Below, in pieces: positions 20,016 through 31,800 of a DNA stretch of 64,000 nucleotides. The notes beneath the pieces are model-generated. The model saw only the letters and a list, made by a program, of their open reading frames with translations, made no database searches and was not told the origin of the DNA. How positions within the stretch are numbered: position 1 is the stretch's first letter; each line of letters starts with the position of its first letter. The translations under genes were made by a program, and so were the position numbers. Source of the DNA: Rhynchonema sp. JSB1_4 (taxonomy: Eukaryota > Nematoda > Chromadorea > Monhysterida > Xyalidae); NCBI GenBank assembly GCA_030248065.1, contig JASAMV010006942.1, positions 1 through 64,000 of the forward strand. The letters are read 5' to 3'.

Positions 20016-22490
20016 TTGATGCTGATTTCAAAATGTGTTGGTTCGAATACGTTCAAAATGTGTAGTCATTCCTACGCCCTGCCGTCTTACTACGCAAAAA
20101 TTCATCGGATTTTTATTCTTTGCAATTTTTGCGCTTATAAATGTGTACAACACAGCTTGCAAAAATTGTTTGTGTGTCCCTGAACTGCTCGATTCTCTCA
20201 TTAGCAACACTGCACAAGTTTGCCGGTGTTTTGGGCGTGGTTACGCCCAACCAGGCCAGCAAACGCACGACAAAAGTTTGGAAGCGCGCTCGACAAACAA
20301 AATTATGATTCGGCAGCTTCTTAGTTGGGTTCCAAGCGTGCAACGAAAGTGCAAAAAAACCCTCATCAACAAACTGTTCGCACCGTGTCTGTACCCGGGA
20401 AACCAACACGTGCCACCTGGTGGGAAACAACTGACAATCGTGTTTGTTTTTATGCAAGGTTACGCAACCAGGAGCCATTTTTATCCATAAAATCTGTCTA
20501 ATATTGTGATAAGGAAACTCCGTCCTCATATGTCGCTGATGATAGCCAAGTACAGTGGCACTTTCCTCAGTATTCACCACCCGGTTCTATCAGTTCTTGT
20601 TCTAACTTCATTCTAAAAAATTCCCGCAGTTAAGCACCAGAGTTCTCCGTTGGTTCTGAGCCAGCTCACGTTTGTCTCGCACATTAAAAGACATAAAAGT
20701 AACTTATATGCAAAAATAGATTCAGCGTTGGGTTCGAACTTGATAAAAGCGTTTCTGCTGACTGACGCGCTTCCAACAGGCAATTACAAGCTGATGCTGC
20801 AGCGTAGGACTTGATGTGTGGTTTTGTGGTGTTATATCGCAAAGTTACACAACCACACATAAAGTGTGCGCTCCTATTTCACACAGTTCTGTGTGACTTC
20901 ACCGCTCGTCTTGTGTTGAAAAGCACATAGTGAGTGTAGATAATTCGGAAATGGCTCATCCGTGATGATCACAGGGCAAGTGATGGGTATAAGGTTGTGG
21001 ATCATAAAACAAGCTCATGTGTGGAACATCACCTCAGCGCGGTACTATCTGTACCTGTGGTTGGACTCTAGGCACACTTCCCAGGGCAGTAAGTTTTTAA
21101 TCCCTCATCAAGAATAGCATCATAAATTGGTGGAAATGCGATTGCGCTTGCGAGCATTTGACTGTACTTTTGAAAAAAAACGTCGTTTTTTTAAGAAAAA
21201 ACGCCGTCGTTTTTTTGCCCAACCCTGGCTGAAGCATGCATAATGCAAACGAGTATTAAACACGAACTCTGGTAGCACCCAACGGACCAGGTTTGCAACA
21301 ACGTACCGGAGGTTTACTATGGTTTACGAAAAGGCTTACGAAAATTATTACATGCCTGCCGCTGCTGATAAGGTTTTTTCGCGCGGTAGCACTAGCTAAG
21401 GCACGTTATGCTTTATTTACAAAGCCGCGCCCACTTAAAAAGTCTGATTACACGTTGCGCTTACCATATTCTTATCATGTGGGAAATCAAAACAGCTTAC
21501 TAATGGTGGGTTTTCATCTCTAGTTCTGTTGCGCAAGTTCCTACTATGGCTTGACGGTTATTGGTATACAGAGTTCAGAATGTGTAGTCAATCCAAAGCG
21601 CTGCAGTGTTTTATTCTTTACAATTTTCGCGCTTATGTTGTACAAAGCAGCTTGCAGAATTTTTGTATGCTTGAACTGCCCGATTCTCTCATTAGCAACA
21701 TTGCACCAGTCTGCCAGTGTTTTGGGTGAGTTTGCGGCGCCCAACACGGGAAGTACACGCAGGACAAAGTTTCTAAGCGCGCTCGACAGATAAAATTATG
21801 AACCGGCAGCTCATAAATTGGGTTCTAAGCGCGCAACAAAAGTGCACTAAGCCGTCATCAACAAACTGTTCACCCCGTGTCTGAACCGGTACCCGGGAAA
21901 CCAACGCGCGCTGCCGGGTCGGAAACAACTGTAAACGTGTTTGTTTTTGCAATGGTTACGCCACCGTTAGCCATCTTTATCAAATAATATGTCTAATATT
22001 GTGATAAGGAAACTCCATCCTCGTATTTTGCTGACCTGTGCTGATAGCAAAGTGCAGTGACACCTTATGACTGTCAGACAAAATGTGCATGTATTTGCAA
22101 CTTTCAGCCTGATACACAGGGCAGTTGAAATGAAAACAATTTCCGATTTTGAAATTGACTTTTTTGCAAATGGTCAATGCACGACTGTGGGTGATGTCTT
22201 ATGGCGGGTCTGTCAGATTTTATGTTGATTTTACAGTTAGGGCGTGTTCAGCGCTCCACTTGTTTTAGCTTCGAGAGAGAATGAAAATGAGACCACTAGG
22301 TACTTTAGTATAGTGTTAGGCTGGTTTAGGATGCATCTATTTCTCGTAAAAAGGTCGTTATTTCGTCGTTTCGTTATCAGTATAAAAGTGCTAAGCCCCA
22401 AAATCACTTTTTGGAGAAAAATGCGTTTGAAGTTGGATTGACAGTATTTCCATGATGGTTTGATTTAGTAGGCTGATGTTTGGTATAGTA

Positions 22491-22740
22491 AATTTCTAAT
22501 TTCATTGTCTCATGCATTTTTACAGTCGCAGGGAACTCCCGTTCGAAGTCGAGGTAGGCAAGAAGCTCAACACACAGTCAACAAGCCACGCAGCTGACGC
22601 GCACAGCTGAAACATTCGAAACGCACACGAGACAGCTGCGTGGCTTGTTGACTGTGTGTTGAGCTCGTTGCCTACCTCGACTTCGAACGGGAGTTTCCCT
22701 GCGTCCGTAAAAATGCATGAGGCAATGAAATCAGAAATTT
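22491..22740. mobile_element. Foldback MITE (TGCATTTTTACAGTCGCAGG), family M5
   Basis: Almost its whole length is one hairpin: arms of ~110 bp (CTCCCGTTCGAAGTCGAGG, GTCAACAAGCCACGCAGC) around a short centre holding GCTGAAACATTCG. A second, more diverged copy is at 36711-36963. Confidence 0.8.
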
Positions 22741-23111
22741 ATTATAGGATTATGTAAGTGAGCATGCTCATCATCGTGAAAATAAAAGTAGCGTTTGAAA
22801 CATCGGATCTAAGCAAAAATAAGTCAATTTGGTGGGTGACTTCTTTTGACCAAAAAATATAGCATCATATGTCACTTGCCGAAGTGGCTGAAAACCGAAA
22901 AATAATCTAACCCAACATTTTCTCTTTCATTGTTTTTTGCCTCAACAGAAAGCAGCCAAAACTTGGAATGATGATTGTAACCATGGTTTCCACAAGAACA
23001 CTGGAATTTTGAAAGACTTTCACTTCACTTTATTTGGCGTAAATTTTCTGTTGGGGGCGCAACAATGAAAGGATTTCCACTTATCCTTGAAATGAACAAG
23101 ACATTGTTATG

Positions 23112-23309
23112 TTTGAGATCAATGTATGGCGTATGTATGTACCACGTATGTACATGTATGTGTGTCTGTGGCCCCCTCCCTCGGATGCGGAGGTGCGGAT
23201 GGGTCAATTTTCACGGGTAGCTTTGGGTATGTTAACGGGTCTTCGGGGGGGGGGCGGCACGGCACGGGCGCGGCGCTGTAGCCGGGCCGCAGGCACGGGT
23301 CCCGTCTAG
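23112..23309 (+). mobile_element. Mini-Helitron 3' part, third copy
   Basis: Same body as the other two mini-Helitrons (GTGGCCCCCTCCCTCGG, then CACGGGCGCGGCGC) and the same hairpin, ending CCCGTCTAG. Here the 3' end is CTAG rather than CTGG, still CTRR. The TCTATACTACTAAAA start is not found, so the 5' end is lost or altered. Confidence 0.6.
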
Positions 23310-23390
23310 TAAAATATATATTGTGATCGAGCGAGTCGACGGAAAGTATATTTTATTCGACGAGCGAGCGAGAGAAAGAACTACAGTTCC

Positions 23391-23589
23391 GGGTGCAATT
23401 CTAGGCTGAAAGTTGAAGTCGCGTGCACGCGACTTCCTAGTGCTAAAACATAGGGAGCGCACGCCAGCGCACGCGCAAAACCTCGCGTGCACGCGCGTGC
23501 ACGCGAAGTTACTTCGACTTTTGCCTATACATTGCACTGTTTCGCACGCGCGTGCACGCGACTTCAACTTTCAGCCTAGAATTGCACCC
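23391..23589. mobile_element. MITE with perfect ~40 bp ends and GTGCACGCG repeats
   Basis: GGGTGCAATTCTAGGCTGAA and its exact complement bound the element. The interior is made of CGCGTGCACGCG palindromes, an alternating purine-pyrimidine sequence that can adopt Z-DNA. Non-coding. Confidence 0.75.
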
Positions 23590-24010
23590 GGTACTGTACA
23601 GTAATCAGCACGCGAAAATACCGAAATAATGATCTCGAAACTACAATAAGCTGGCTGATTTGTGCTTGGTTGACGATATCCTGCTCTGCAATGCAAGCAA
23701 AAGAGATCTCTGTTTGGGCGCTCAGGCGCTCAGGGTTATTCGAACTTCTCAGGCGGCATCAGGCCAAGAGATGCCTAATCTCGTGTTGTCGGGGCTTTCG
23801 GCTACCGATCTACAGTGGCGTGCAAAAGTTTTTGGCATTTTGCAGTTCAAATTGCCCTTGGGGCGATAGGTGGCCAGCCAACCAGTGCATTGAAGCGTGT
23901 GACCAGTGTGCGTGGTTGAACCGGTTGTTATTCATGATTATACAAGAAAATAATTTTCTCACCATTAAGTCACATACAAACACAGACCGTTTGTGGTCAG
24001 TCAAACAGTA
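23590..24010. other. Unassigned stretch between MITEs
   Basis: No gene is firmly supported. An open frame at 23660-23869 begins with residues LVDDILLCN, which recalls the YxDD site of reverse transcriptases, but the flanking residues do not continue the family pattern and the call is too weak to make. Confidence 0.3.
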
Positions 24011-24237
24011 GGGTGGTATTTTCGAAACGGGGTAAAGCTCAGTTGGGTGTAACGGTCGGTGTAAGCTCGGTCGGATGCCCAGTTGATGTAAGCTCGCTGT
24101 GGAAACATGAAACATTCCACGTTAACAGCTGGCAATGTTTCATGTTTACACCGACCTGACACCGACCGAGCTTTCGCTTGAGCTTACACCTACCTTTACA
24201 CCCAAGTGACTTTTACACCGTTTCGAAAATACCACCC
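24011..24237. mobile_element. MITE family M2, flanked by TA
   Basis: GGGTGGTATTTTCGAAACGG and complement with TA on both sides (24009-24010 and 24239-24240). Two TGAAACATT motifs, 24108 and its complement near 24137, lie symmetrically about the centre. Confidence 0.8.
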
Positions 24238-24649
24238 ATAGACGACAGTGCTCGGTTTTCGGATCCACGGATACTCTCTTCGATGCAACGGTTACATTGG
24301 CTACGGATCTGACCCGAGTTCACAATTCCATTCATACCGGCACGTCTCAGAAACGTCTTACGCATAACTGTATTATAGACTCATCACAACGTCACAGCAG
24401 CTTTCTTTATTTCAATTTTTTTTTATTTTCATAATTTAACAAGTGGTGAGACCGCTCAGGTGTGCTGGCAACATCAGCACTAAATCAAAGAGCAGACTAG
24501 TAGCACTTAACGTAACATTGCACAAGAATGAGCTCAGTCAGTGTGACGACCAATTTTTAAGCATTTCGGTCGCAAAATTCTTTATTGTCATGATGCACAC
24601 ACCTAGCTGCTCTGTCTGGCGCATACATGGCCAGATAGTGGTGCGGTTG

Positions 24650-25225
24650 TGGAGCGCGATATGTGCAACCCCCTTTTCGGTGGAGCGCCAAGGTTTTTTT
24701 GTGGAGCGCCATGTTTTTTTGTGGAGCGCCATGTTTTTTTGTGGAGCGCCATGTTTTTTTGTGGAGCGCCATGTTTTTTGTGGAGCGCCATGTTTTTTTG
24801 TGGAGCGCCATGTTTTTTTGTGGAGCGCCATGTTTTTTGTGGAGCGCCATGTTTTTTTTGTGGAGCGCCATGTTTTTTTGTGGAGCGCCATGTTTTTTTG
24901 TGGAGCGCCATGTTTTTTGTGGAGCGCCATGTTTTTTTGTGGAGCGCCATGTTTTTTTGTGGAGCGCCATGTTTTTTTGTGGAGCGCCATGTTTTTTTTG
25001 TGGAGCGCCATGTTTTTTTGTGGAGCGCCATGTTTTTTTTGTGGAGCGCCATGTTTTTTTTGTGGAGCGCCATGTTTTTTTTTTGTGGAGCGCCATGTTT
25101 TTTTTGTGGAGCGCCGTGTTTCTTTGTGGAGCGCCATGTTTTTTTGTGGAGCGCCATGTTTTTTTTGTGGAGCGCCATGTTTTTTGTGGAGCGCCATGTT
25201 TTTTTGTGGAGCGCGATGTTTTCCG
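24650..25225. repeat. Tandem repeat, unit TGTGGAGCGCCATGTTTTTT (20-23 bp, ~26 copies)
   Basis: The GTGGAGCGCCATG part is nearly invariant while the T run varies from 6 to 9 bases. Varying T lengths shift frame, so several frames stay open with CGAPCFF or VERHVF repeats; these are not taken as genes. Degenerate units (GGAGCGTCAAGTTT, GTGGAGCGCAAAG, GTGGAGCGCCAAG) continue to about 25460. Confidence 0.95.
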
Positions 25226-25890
25226 CGCCAACGCAAGTTAACAGGGGAGCGTCAAGTTTAGAGAGGCGCGTCAAGTTTGAGAGTAGGAGCTCAAAGTTTA
25301 AGGAGGAGCTTCAAGTTCGTTCCCTGGTGTGGAGCGCAAAGTTTTACTACAGAGACTACATGTGCTTGCCAAAACATGCGTGGAGCCCCAAATTTAACCA
25401 AAAGTTGCTGTCGGCAACTCGACGACCGACGTGCGCTCGAACTCACCTGTGGAGCGCCAAGTTCGTTATTTTGTAACTCGCTCAAAAAGGCTCCTTTTGA
25501 AAAATTTTTATGAAAAATTTTTAAAATCAGTTCTGGAACCGACATGGTTTGTACGTGCTTCGTATTTTATAACTCAATGCCATCGCGATGTCATTCCATC
25601 GCCGATACGGGAACCCAAAAAGCAACCCGACCGACCGGTGGACACCGATGACCGGGTCGCTTTTGGATGTCCACCTCCAATTATACTCAAATGGCGAAAC
25701 ATTTTTGGCTGTTATTGTAACTGAGAGAACGAATTGCAATTGAGCGATTGTATGTTAGAATACGGGCTGAGTGCGGCCGTAACCGTCTACAGCAGTAATG
25801 AGGGAGGAGCCTGATGTGCAGAGCGTGGTAGTTTGATCATAATTTCGCCCTTCTACGTATTACCCTGGTATTGAGTCACGGCTTAGCATT
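25226..25890. other. Decayed repeat units, then unassigned sequence
   Basis: Up to ~25460 there are scattered remnants of the preceding repeat. Beyond that I see no gene, RNA or transposon end. Confidence 0.5.
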
Positions 25891-27780
25891 TACAGGCACG
25901 CATAATTCGGTACAGTGTCATTGGGTGGAATTCACAAAACAAAGTCAAGCTCACCGTCAAGCTCAACGTCAAAGCTCAAGATGTCTCGGCGTCACGCTGT
26001 CTCGTGCAGCAGACGCAGTTTTCTAAACGAAGGGTCAACGTTGACGCATTATTGTGCAAGGCTGGATGCTTATCTAGCCAAAATATTATTATAGGGATGT
26101 AACAGAAGCGATTTGTGAGAGTATTTCTGAGTTTCATGAATTTCTGAAAAGAGGCAAACAAATGAACAGACGATCACCAACGGGGGTGCAAAAAATTTTG
26201 ACTTTTCAATGATCGCCACATTATTTCAATACCATTAGTCAGAAATTATTATAATTCAGAAATAATCTTTTGAAACGATTGTGCTACGTCCTTAAAATAA
26301 CGGTATCCCAAGAAACGCCTCCAATCATGCACAAAGTGCGTCAAAGTTGACCCTTCGTTTAGAAAATCGCGTCTGCTGCACGAGCCAGCGTGACGTTGAA
26401 CTTTGATGTTGAACTTTGACGTTGAGCTTGACGGTGAGCTTGACTTTGTTTTGTGAATTCCAACCATTGGCATTCACAGATGCACGATAATTCGGTACTG
26501 TGTCATTGGCATTCACAGATGCACCATAATTCGATACAGTGTCATTGGCATTCACAGATGCACCATAATTCGGTACAGTGTCATTGGCTCCTCCCATTCA
26601 CAGATGCACGATAATTCGATACAGTGTCTTGCATTCACAGATGCACGATATTCTACTCATTGGCATTCACAGATGAACTTCTACATTCTTCATCCCCCCC
26701 CCCGTACGACGATAATTCGGTACAGTGTCATTGGCATTCACAGATGCACGATGATTCGATACAGTGTCATTGGCATTCGCATATGCACGATAATTCGGTA
26801 CAGTGTCATTGGCATTCACAGATGCACGATAATTCGATACAGTGTCATTGGCATTCACAGATGCACGATAATTCGATACAGTGTCATTGGCATTCACAGA
26901 TGCACGATAATTCGATACAGTGTCATTGGCATTCACAGATGCACGATAATTCGATACAGTTTCATTCGCATTCACAGATGCACGATAATTCGGTACAGTG
27001 TCATTGGCATTCACAGATGCACGATAATTCGATACAGTTTCATTCGCATTCACAGATGCACGATAATTCGGTACAGTGTCATTGGCATTCACAGAAGTAC
27101 GACAATTCGGTACAGTGTCATTGGCATACACAGATGCACGATGATTCGATACAGTGTCATTCGCATTCACAGATGCACGATAATTCGGTACAATGTCATT
27201 GGCATTCACAGATGCACGATAATTCGGCACAGTGTCAATGGCATTCACAGATGCACGATAATTCGCTACAGTGTCATTCGCATTCACAGATGCACGATAA
27301 TTCGGTACAGTGTCATTGGCATTCACAGATGCACGATAATTCGATACAGTTTCATTCGCATTCACAGATGCACGATAATTCGGTACAGTGTCATTGGCAT
27401 TCACAGATGCACGATAATTCGATACAGTTTCATTGGCATTCACAGGTGCACGATAATTCGGCACAGTGTCATTGGCATTCACGGATGCACGATAATTCGA
27501 TACAGTTTCATTCGCATTCACAGATGCACGATAATTCGATACAGTGTCATTCGCATTCACAGATGCACGATAATTCGGTACAATGTCATTGGCGTTCACA
27601 GATGCACTATAATTCGATACAGTGTCATTGGCATTCACATTGCACGATAATTCGATACAGTTTCATTCGCATTCACAGATGCGCGATAATTCGGTACAGT
27701 GTCATTGGCATTCACGGATGCACGATAATTCGATACAGTTTCATTCGCATTCACAGATGCACGATAATTCGGCACATTAT
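25890..27780. repeat. 39-bp satellite (CATTCACAGATGCACGATAA core), ~34 copies, interrupted by a MITE
   Basis: Units of 39 bp run without gaps from ~26466 to ~27775; a single unit lies at 25893-25925 on the other side of the inserted MITE. Because 39 is a multiple of three and the unit lacks stops in several frames, open frames of up to 389 residues arise with 13-residue periods (IHRCTIIRYSVIG, HSQMHDNSVQCHW). No start context or domain supports a protein. Units alternate between GGTACAGTGTCATTGG and GATACAGTTTCATTCG variants, which indicates a higher-order pattern in the 26930-27760 part. Confidence 0.95.
25926..26462. mobile_element. MITE inserted in the 39-bp satellite
   Basis: Ends GGAATTCACAAAACAAAGTC and complement, with subterminal GTCAAGCTCAACGTCAAAG units. 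The satellite reads GTGTCATTGG before it and CATTGGCATTC after it, so CATTGG is likely the target duplication. Inside, CGTCTGCTGCACGAG and its complement form a second hairpin. Confidence 0.75.
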
Positions 27781-27967
27781 TATTTTTTTTTGACTTTTTA
27801 TGCCTAAAACTAGTCTGCACAAACCCGAAAATCAAAAATTGCACAGGCCTGGAACACGCTAATGTTTGCTGCTTGTGCGCGCTTCACAACTGTTTGCTTT
27901 TTGCTTTTGGCTGAGAGCGGCCCCACAATTGAACACACCACGCTGATACAACGTGGGGGCTCAAGTT

Positions 27968-28445
27968 GCGTAGAGGAAGTACCTTCTGACTACTACATGC
28001 GGAATGCGGCGCAGACTGATTGTAAGCTCTTTAGGTATGGGCTGCAATCACCAGATTAATCTGCTGATCAATCAACAAATCAGAAAAATTGCAGTACCAA
28101 GCCCATTAACGACAACTTGGGCTACTGCATGCGGAATATGGCGCACACTCATTAGGGTTCAACCTTGTCGTTTTAACGTAATAAATGCCGCAATCACTCG
28201 ATTAATCTAATGATCAATTAATCACGGCACTTGCACCACCAAGCCAACCCAAGATTGCGAAGGTTCACTTCGACCACATGCATGCAAGAAGGTGATGTGT
28301 GCATGTCAGAGTGGTGCTGTGATTAATTGATTGATCATTAGACCAATCGAGTAATCGCATCACCATCTAAACAGCTTACAACCAGTCCGCGAATTATATT
28401 CCGCATGTAGTGGTCAAAGTACCATGTACTTCCCCTACGCAAAGT
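27968..28445. repeat. Inverted-repeat element with nested hairpin
   Basis: GTTGCGTAGAGGAAGTACCT with CTACATGCGGAAT is matched in complement near 28395-28443. A second pair (AATGATCAATTAATCAC near 28208 and complement near 28320) lies inside. Probable non-autonomous DNA transposon. Confidence 0.6.
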
Positions 28446-28865
28446 TTAGGTGCACTTAAGCGATTATATGCTTATACATAGGCCTAAAGGGACCTACACG
28501 GACCTAAACGCACCTAAATATTGCATTTTTGCAGTGGGAGCTGGTATTATCACCTTCACCATTTCTTTTGTGCATTTCTTATCACCAAGTGTCCACGCTA
28601 CGTTTGCGCAGGTAACAATTTTTTCCTGTTTGGCTAATTTTCTGACTTAGTTATTGTTCAAAGAATTGTATATTGTGTTTGATTAATTCTCTTCGGTTAC
28701 GAAGCAAACTTTCGCACAGTATGACCTTCCTGTGAAGGTGGCATCTTGTTGAACTATACCACACCCATTTCGTGATGAATATGCGATCGAATTGACGAAA
28801 AAAATGTCCAGCACATTTGTAATTTGACAAATTATATGTAGGGATAAGAAGGAGGAAATACAAGA
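28446..28865. other. Upstream region of the DUF273 gene
   Basis: AT-rich, with no recognised gene. Candidate trans-splice acceptor ATATGTAG lies at about 28840, 19 bases before the DUF273 start codon. A short open frame near 28540-28625 ending at a GTAACA donor could be a fragment but is unsupported. Confidence 0.35.
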
Positions 28866-31800
28866 ATGCGCATGCGAGCACGTCGCTGTGGGCTCATCTA
28901 CATCTGCATAATCACGTGTCTACTGTTGATCACCATGTGTCTACGTCGGCACCGCTCTGGATCTGTTGACTTTATGGATCATTCAAGAATTGCCATCACG
29001 TACTACTACACTGTCAATGGCGTTAGTGTTTGAACTGTTGGTACATCATTTCGCCAAAGGGACCTAAGTAAACTTGAAGCACACTGGTTGTAGATCGTTA
29101 ACGAATACAATCGGTCGGTTAGCACGTTGCGATGTTATGCCAAACGCAATGGCTACAAAGTGATTGAGATTGATGAGGCCTCACTCACCACTGAGCAATC
29201 TGGGAGTTGCACGCAAAAAGAGGTACGTTGACATTCGAAATTTGCGAAAACCGATCGAAAATTCGAACCTAGCAAGAATTTGCGCTGTCTGATCTTTTTA
29301 TTTGCCAACCCCGTTTTTTAACGGTACTTGTTCGTCGTTGTGAGGTGTACTCGAAGTTCTTTTATTGCGCAGGCCTACTTTCGCAAGCACTGTCTGATCG
29401 CGGTGTTAATGCGCAAGCACAATGAGCTCGATTGGTTTTTCGTTTTGGACGCGGACACGGGCGTGGTGAATCCGGTGCAGGAATTGACACAATGGATTGA
29501 TCCCAGATTCGATATGATATTCTACGAACGATTTAAAAGTTATGAGGTGAGCAGCAGACAAATCAGGGGGTTCTAGTCAACCAGTGTGTTGGAAATTTTC
29601 CGAATAACTTTACGGAACATGCTTGGGCACTATGTAGGGTGCATTATATGTCTGTGGTTTTCGCACATGAGAGAAACATTGATTATTTCCAAGTTTGCTT
29701 GATTTCACTGGTCCCAATCACCCGACCCTCACCGAAACTGACCCCGATGAGACCAAGCCCATTTCAATCACAACAGCAAACTTCTGAACTATTAGAATCA
29801 AAAGACAACTCAATAGCACCAGCGCTCCGTCGTGGGATGTGAATTCGACACGAATGAAACAACAATGAAGAACAGAACAAGATGCTCCCAAGCAGTTGAC
29901 CGCAACAGAAATTTCTGAGAAGATCGCAGTCAGCGAAACCGTCGCGCGAACAAAGTTACCTGCCGTATCGAAGGCTCGAAGCAATTTGAACGTGGAGCGA
30001 CAGGAGCGCACTTACATAATTAGGGCCATGGCTTGTCGAGATTGGCTGCGATTCTTTTGCTGACGGTGATAAGTCCTATGGACCTAAGGGTAACTTTTTA
30101 GAAAGGAGAAATGAGCACTAATTTTTGTCAGCCTTTGGATTGCTGTGATCCATCCTTTGTAGCAATTATCGTTGCTAGTGGAGCGCAGAACAATAATAAT
30201 AATCATATGTCTGATGTAAGCATGAGCACATTTGTGTACATGACCAGTCGCGCGGTTACAAAAGCCTACGAACAGGTAATGGCCGGCAACTATATCGCGC
30301 GCAACACCAAATTCACTCGTGATTTCCTGCATCGATGGGCTGATTGGGAGCGCCAAAGTCACTGGTGTGTCAGGCATAGAATTCAGGGACGTATTTTTCG
30401 TATTTATTGTATTTTTTTCTTCTAACATCATTCATATACTTGATATGACTTCATATAATCGATCAATTTTTAATTAATTAATTACAGTTTTTTAAATTAA
30501 AGTTAAAAGGTTAACGTCAGTTAACCTTTTAACGTTAAAAAGTTAGTCTTAATTAAAGTTAATTAAGTTTTTAATTAATTATCAATTAAGTTTCGCATTT
30601 CTAACAGGTTTAACTACGACAATGGACCGGTGCACGTTGAGCTGTTGCGAGTTGTCTACAAGGACGACAGACCACAACTGGCTGACACTTGTGCGCAACT
30701 AATGTTGGTGAGATTACGTATTCCGGCTCATTCTAATTTTGTTGACGCAGCGCTTGTAAACTTCGCTCACCAGTGGCGCACCTGGGAATGGGCAATGGGC
30801 AGGCCAGTTAAAAAACCCCGCATTCAAAGCCCGGCATTATCCCCCAAAACCCGAAAGCAGGCGCAACAGCCAATAGCACCGCAGGCCCATAGCAATTGAG
30901 GAGGAATAAAAACGAGGGCAACAAAAAACCCGCGGGGGGCGAGGCACTACAGAAAAAAATCGCCAAAGGACAAAGAGCAAAAAAACAAAATCCCCCCCCT
31001 CCTGCAATCAACCAAACACCACCACACAAATCAAAAAAGTCACGACCGCACAGAACCAAAGCCACATCCGACACAAACGCACAGAAGAAGGCACATGTGG
31101 GCAAACGCCAGACCAAAAAGAGAAAACAGCACAATACAAAAAAAAACACCTGAAAACACCCAAACAGCCATACCACAAACCCCGAAATCAAAACCTCCAC
31201 TCCCCCTATCCAAAACCAAAAGGCAAAGAACCACCCAGACAACCCCCCAGACAAAGGCATCTATCCCCCCCCTCCACCCCCCCCTAAAATCAATCCCCCT
31301 ACCATAATATTCCCAATCCCAATTACAAATAAAAAAATAAACCTCTTCCAAAATCAACAAAAAAAAAAAAAAATAAAAAAAAAAACAAAATACAATTAAA
31401 CAAAAAAAATTTTCAAAATACCCACATACAAACCAAACCTCGTTCACTCGTGTGCCTTTTTTTGTTAACTTCTCAACCCAAAGGATTCACTGCAGGTACA
31501 ATGTCACCAAATGGGAGCATTACACCTCATTCACCAAATGTGCGCTGCATTATCTGCGTCAACGTCGATGTTCGAAACACATCAAACTGCTGAGAAAGGC
31601 ACACGGATGGGCGATAGACAGGTCAGCGTGTTTTGGGCTTCTGTTGCTGGCGGACATGGTCCGACCAAAAAGAAATAGTTTCACGACACCAATCAAAACT
31701 TTTCCCGACCAATGGAACCGATCCGGTATTGCACCGCTCTACATTGTTGTCACTCTGCCTGCGTACATTTAGTTTCTGATTGCATGTTGTCTGTGTGTGT

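Larger units (their letters stand above)
14355..22412. repeat. Right arm of giant inverted repeat (~8 kb)
   Basis: Reverse-complement partner of 5729-13712, with the same nested elements in mirror order. It retains a better copy of the inner hAT-like element (14363-14837) than the left arm, whose copy at 13248-13704 has a C-rich, apparently corrupted stretch at about 13480-13560. Confidence 0.95.

Noticed and set aside
23660..23869. Possible reverse-transcriptase fragment (LVDDILLCN)
   Set aside because: Only the YxDD-like four residues fit; flanking residues do not follow Ty3, BEL or LINE patterns.
24443..25476. Open frames of 190-275 residues rich in CGAPCFF or KHGAPQK
   Set aside because: They arise from the 20-23 bp tandem repeat in five frames; T-run changes simply move between equivalent frames.
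24650..27780. CRISPR array, because of regular repeats
   Set aside because: Units are contiguous with no unique spacers, and the sequence is eukaryotic.
26624..27793. Open frames of 348-389 residues with 13-residue repeats
   Set aside because: They follow from a 39-bp satellite unit without stops; several frames on both strands are open at once and there is no start context, domain or codon bias.
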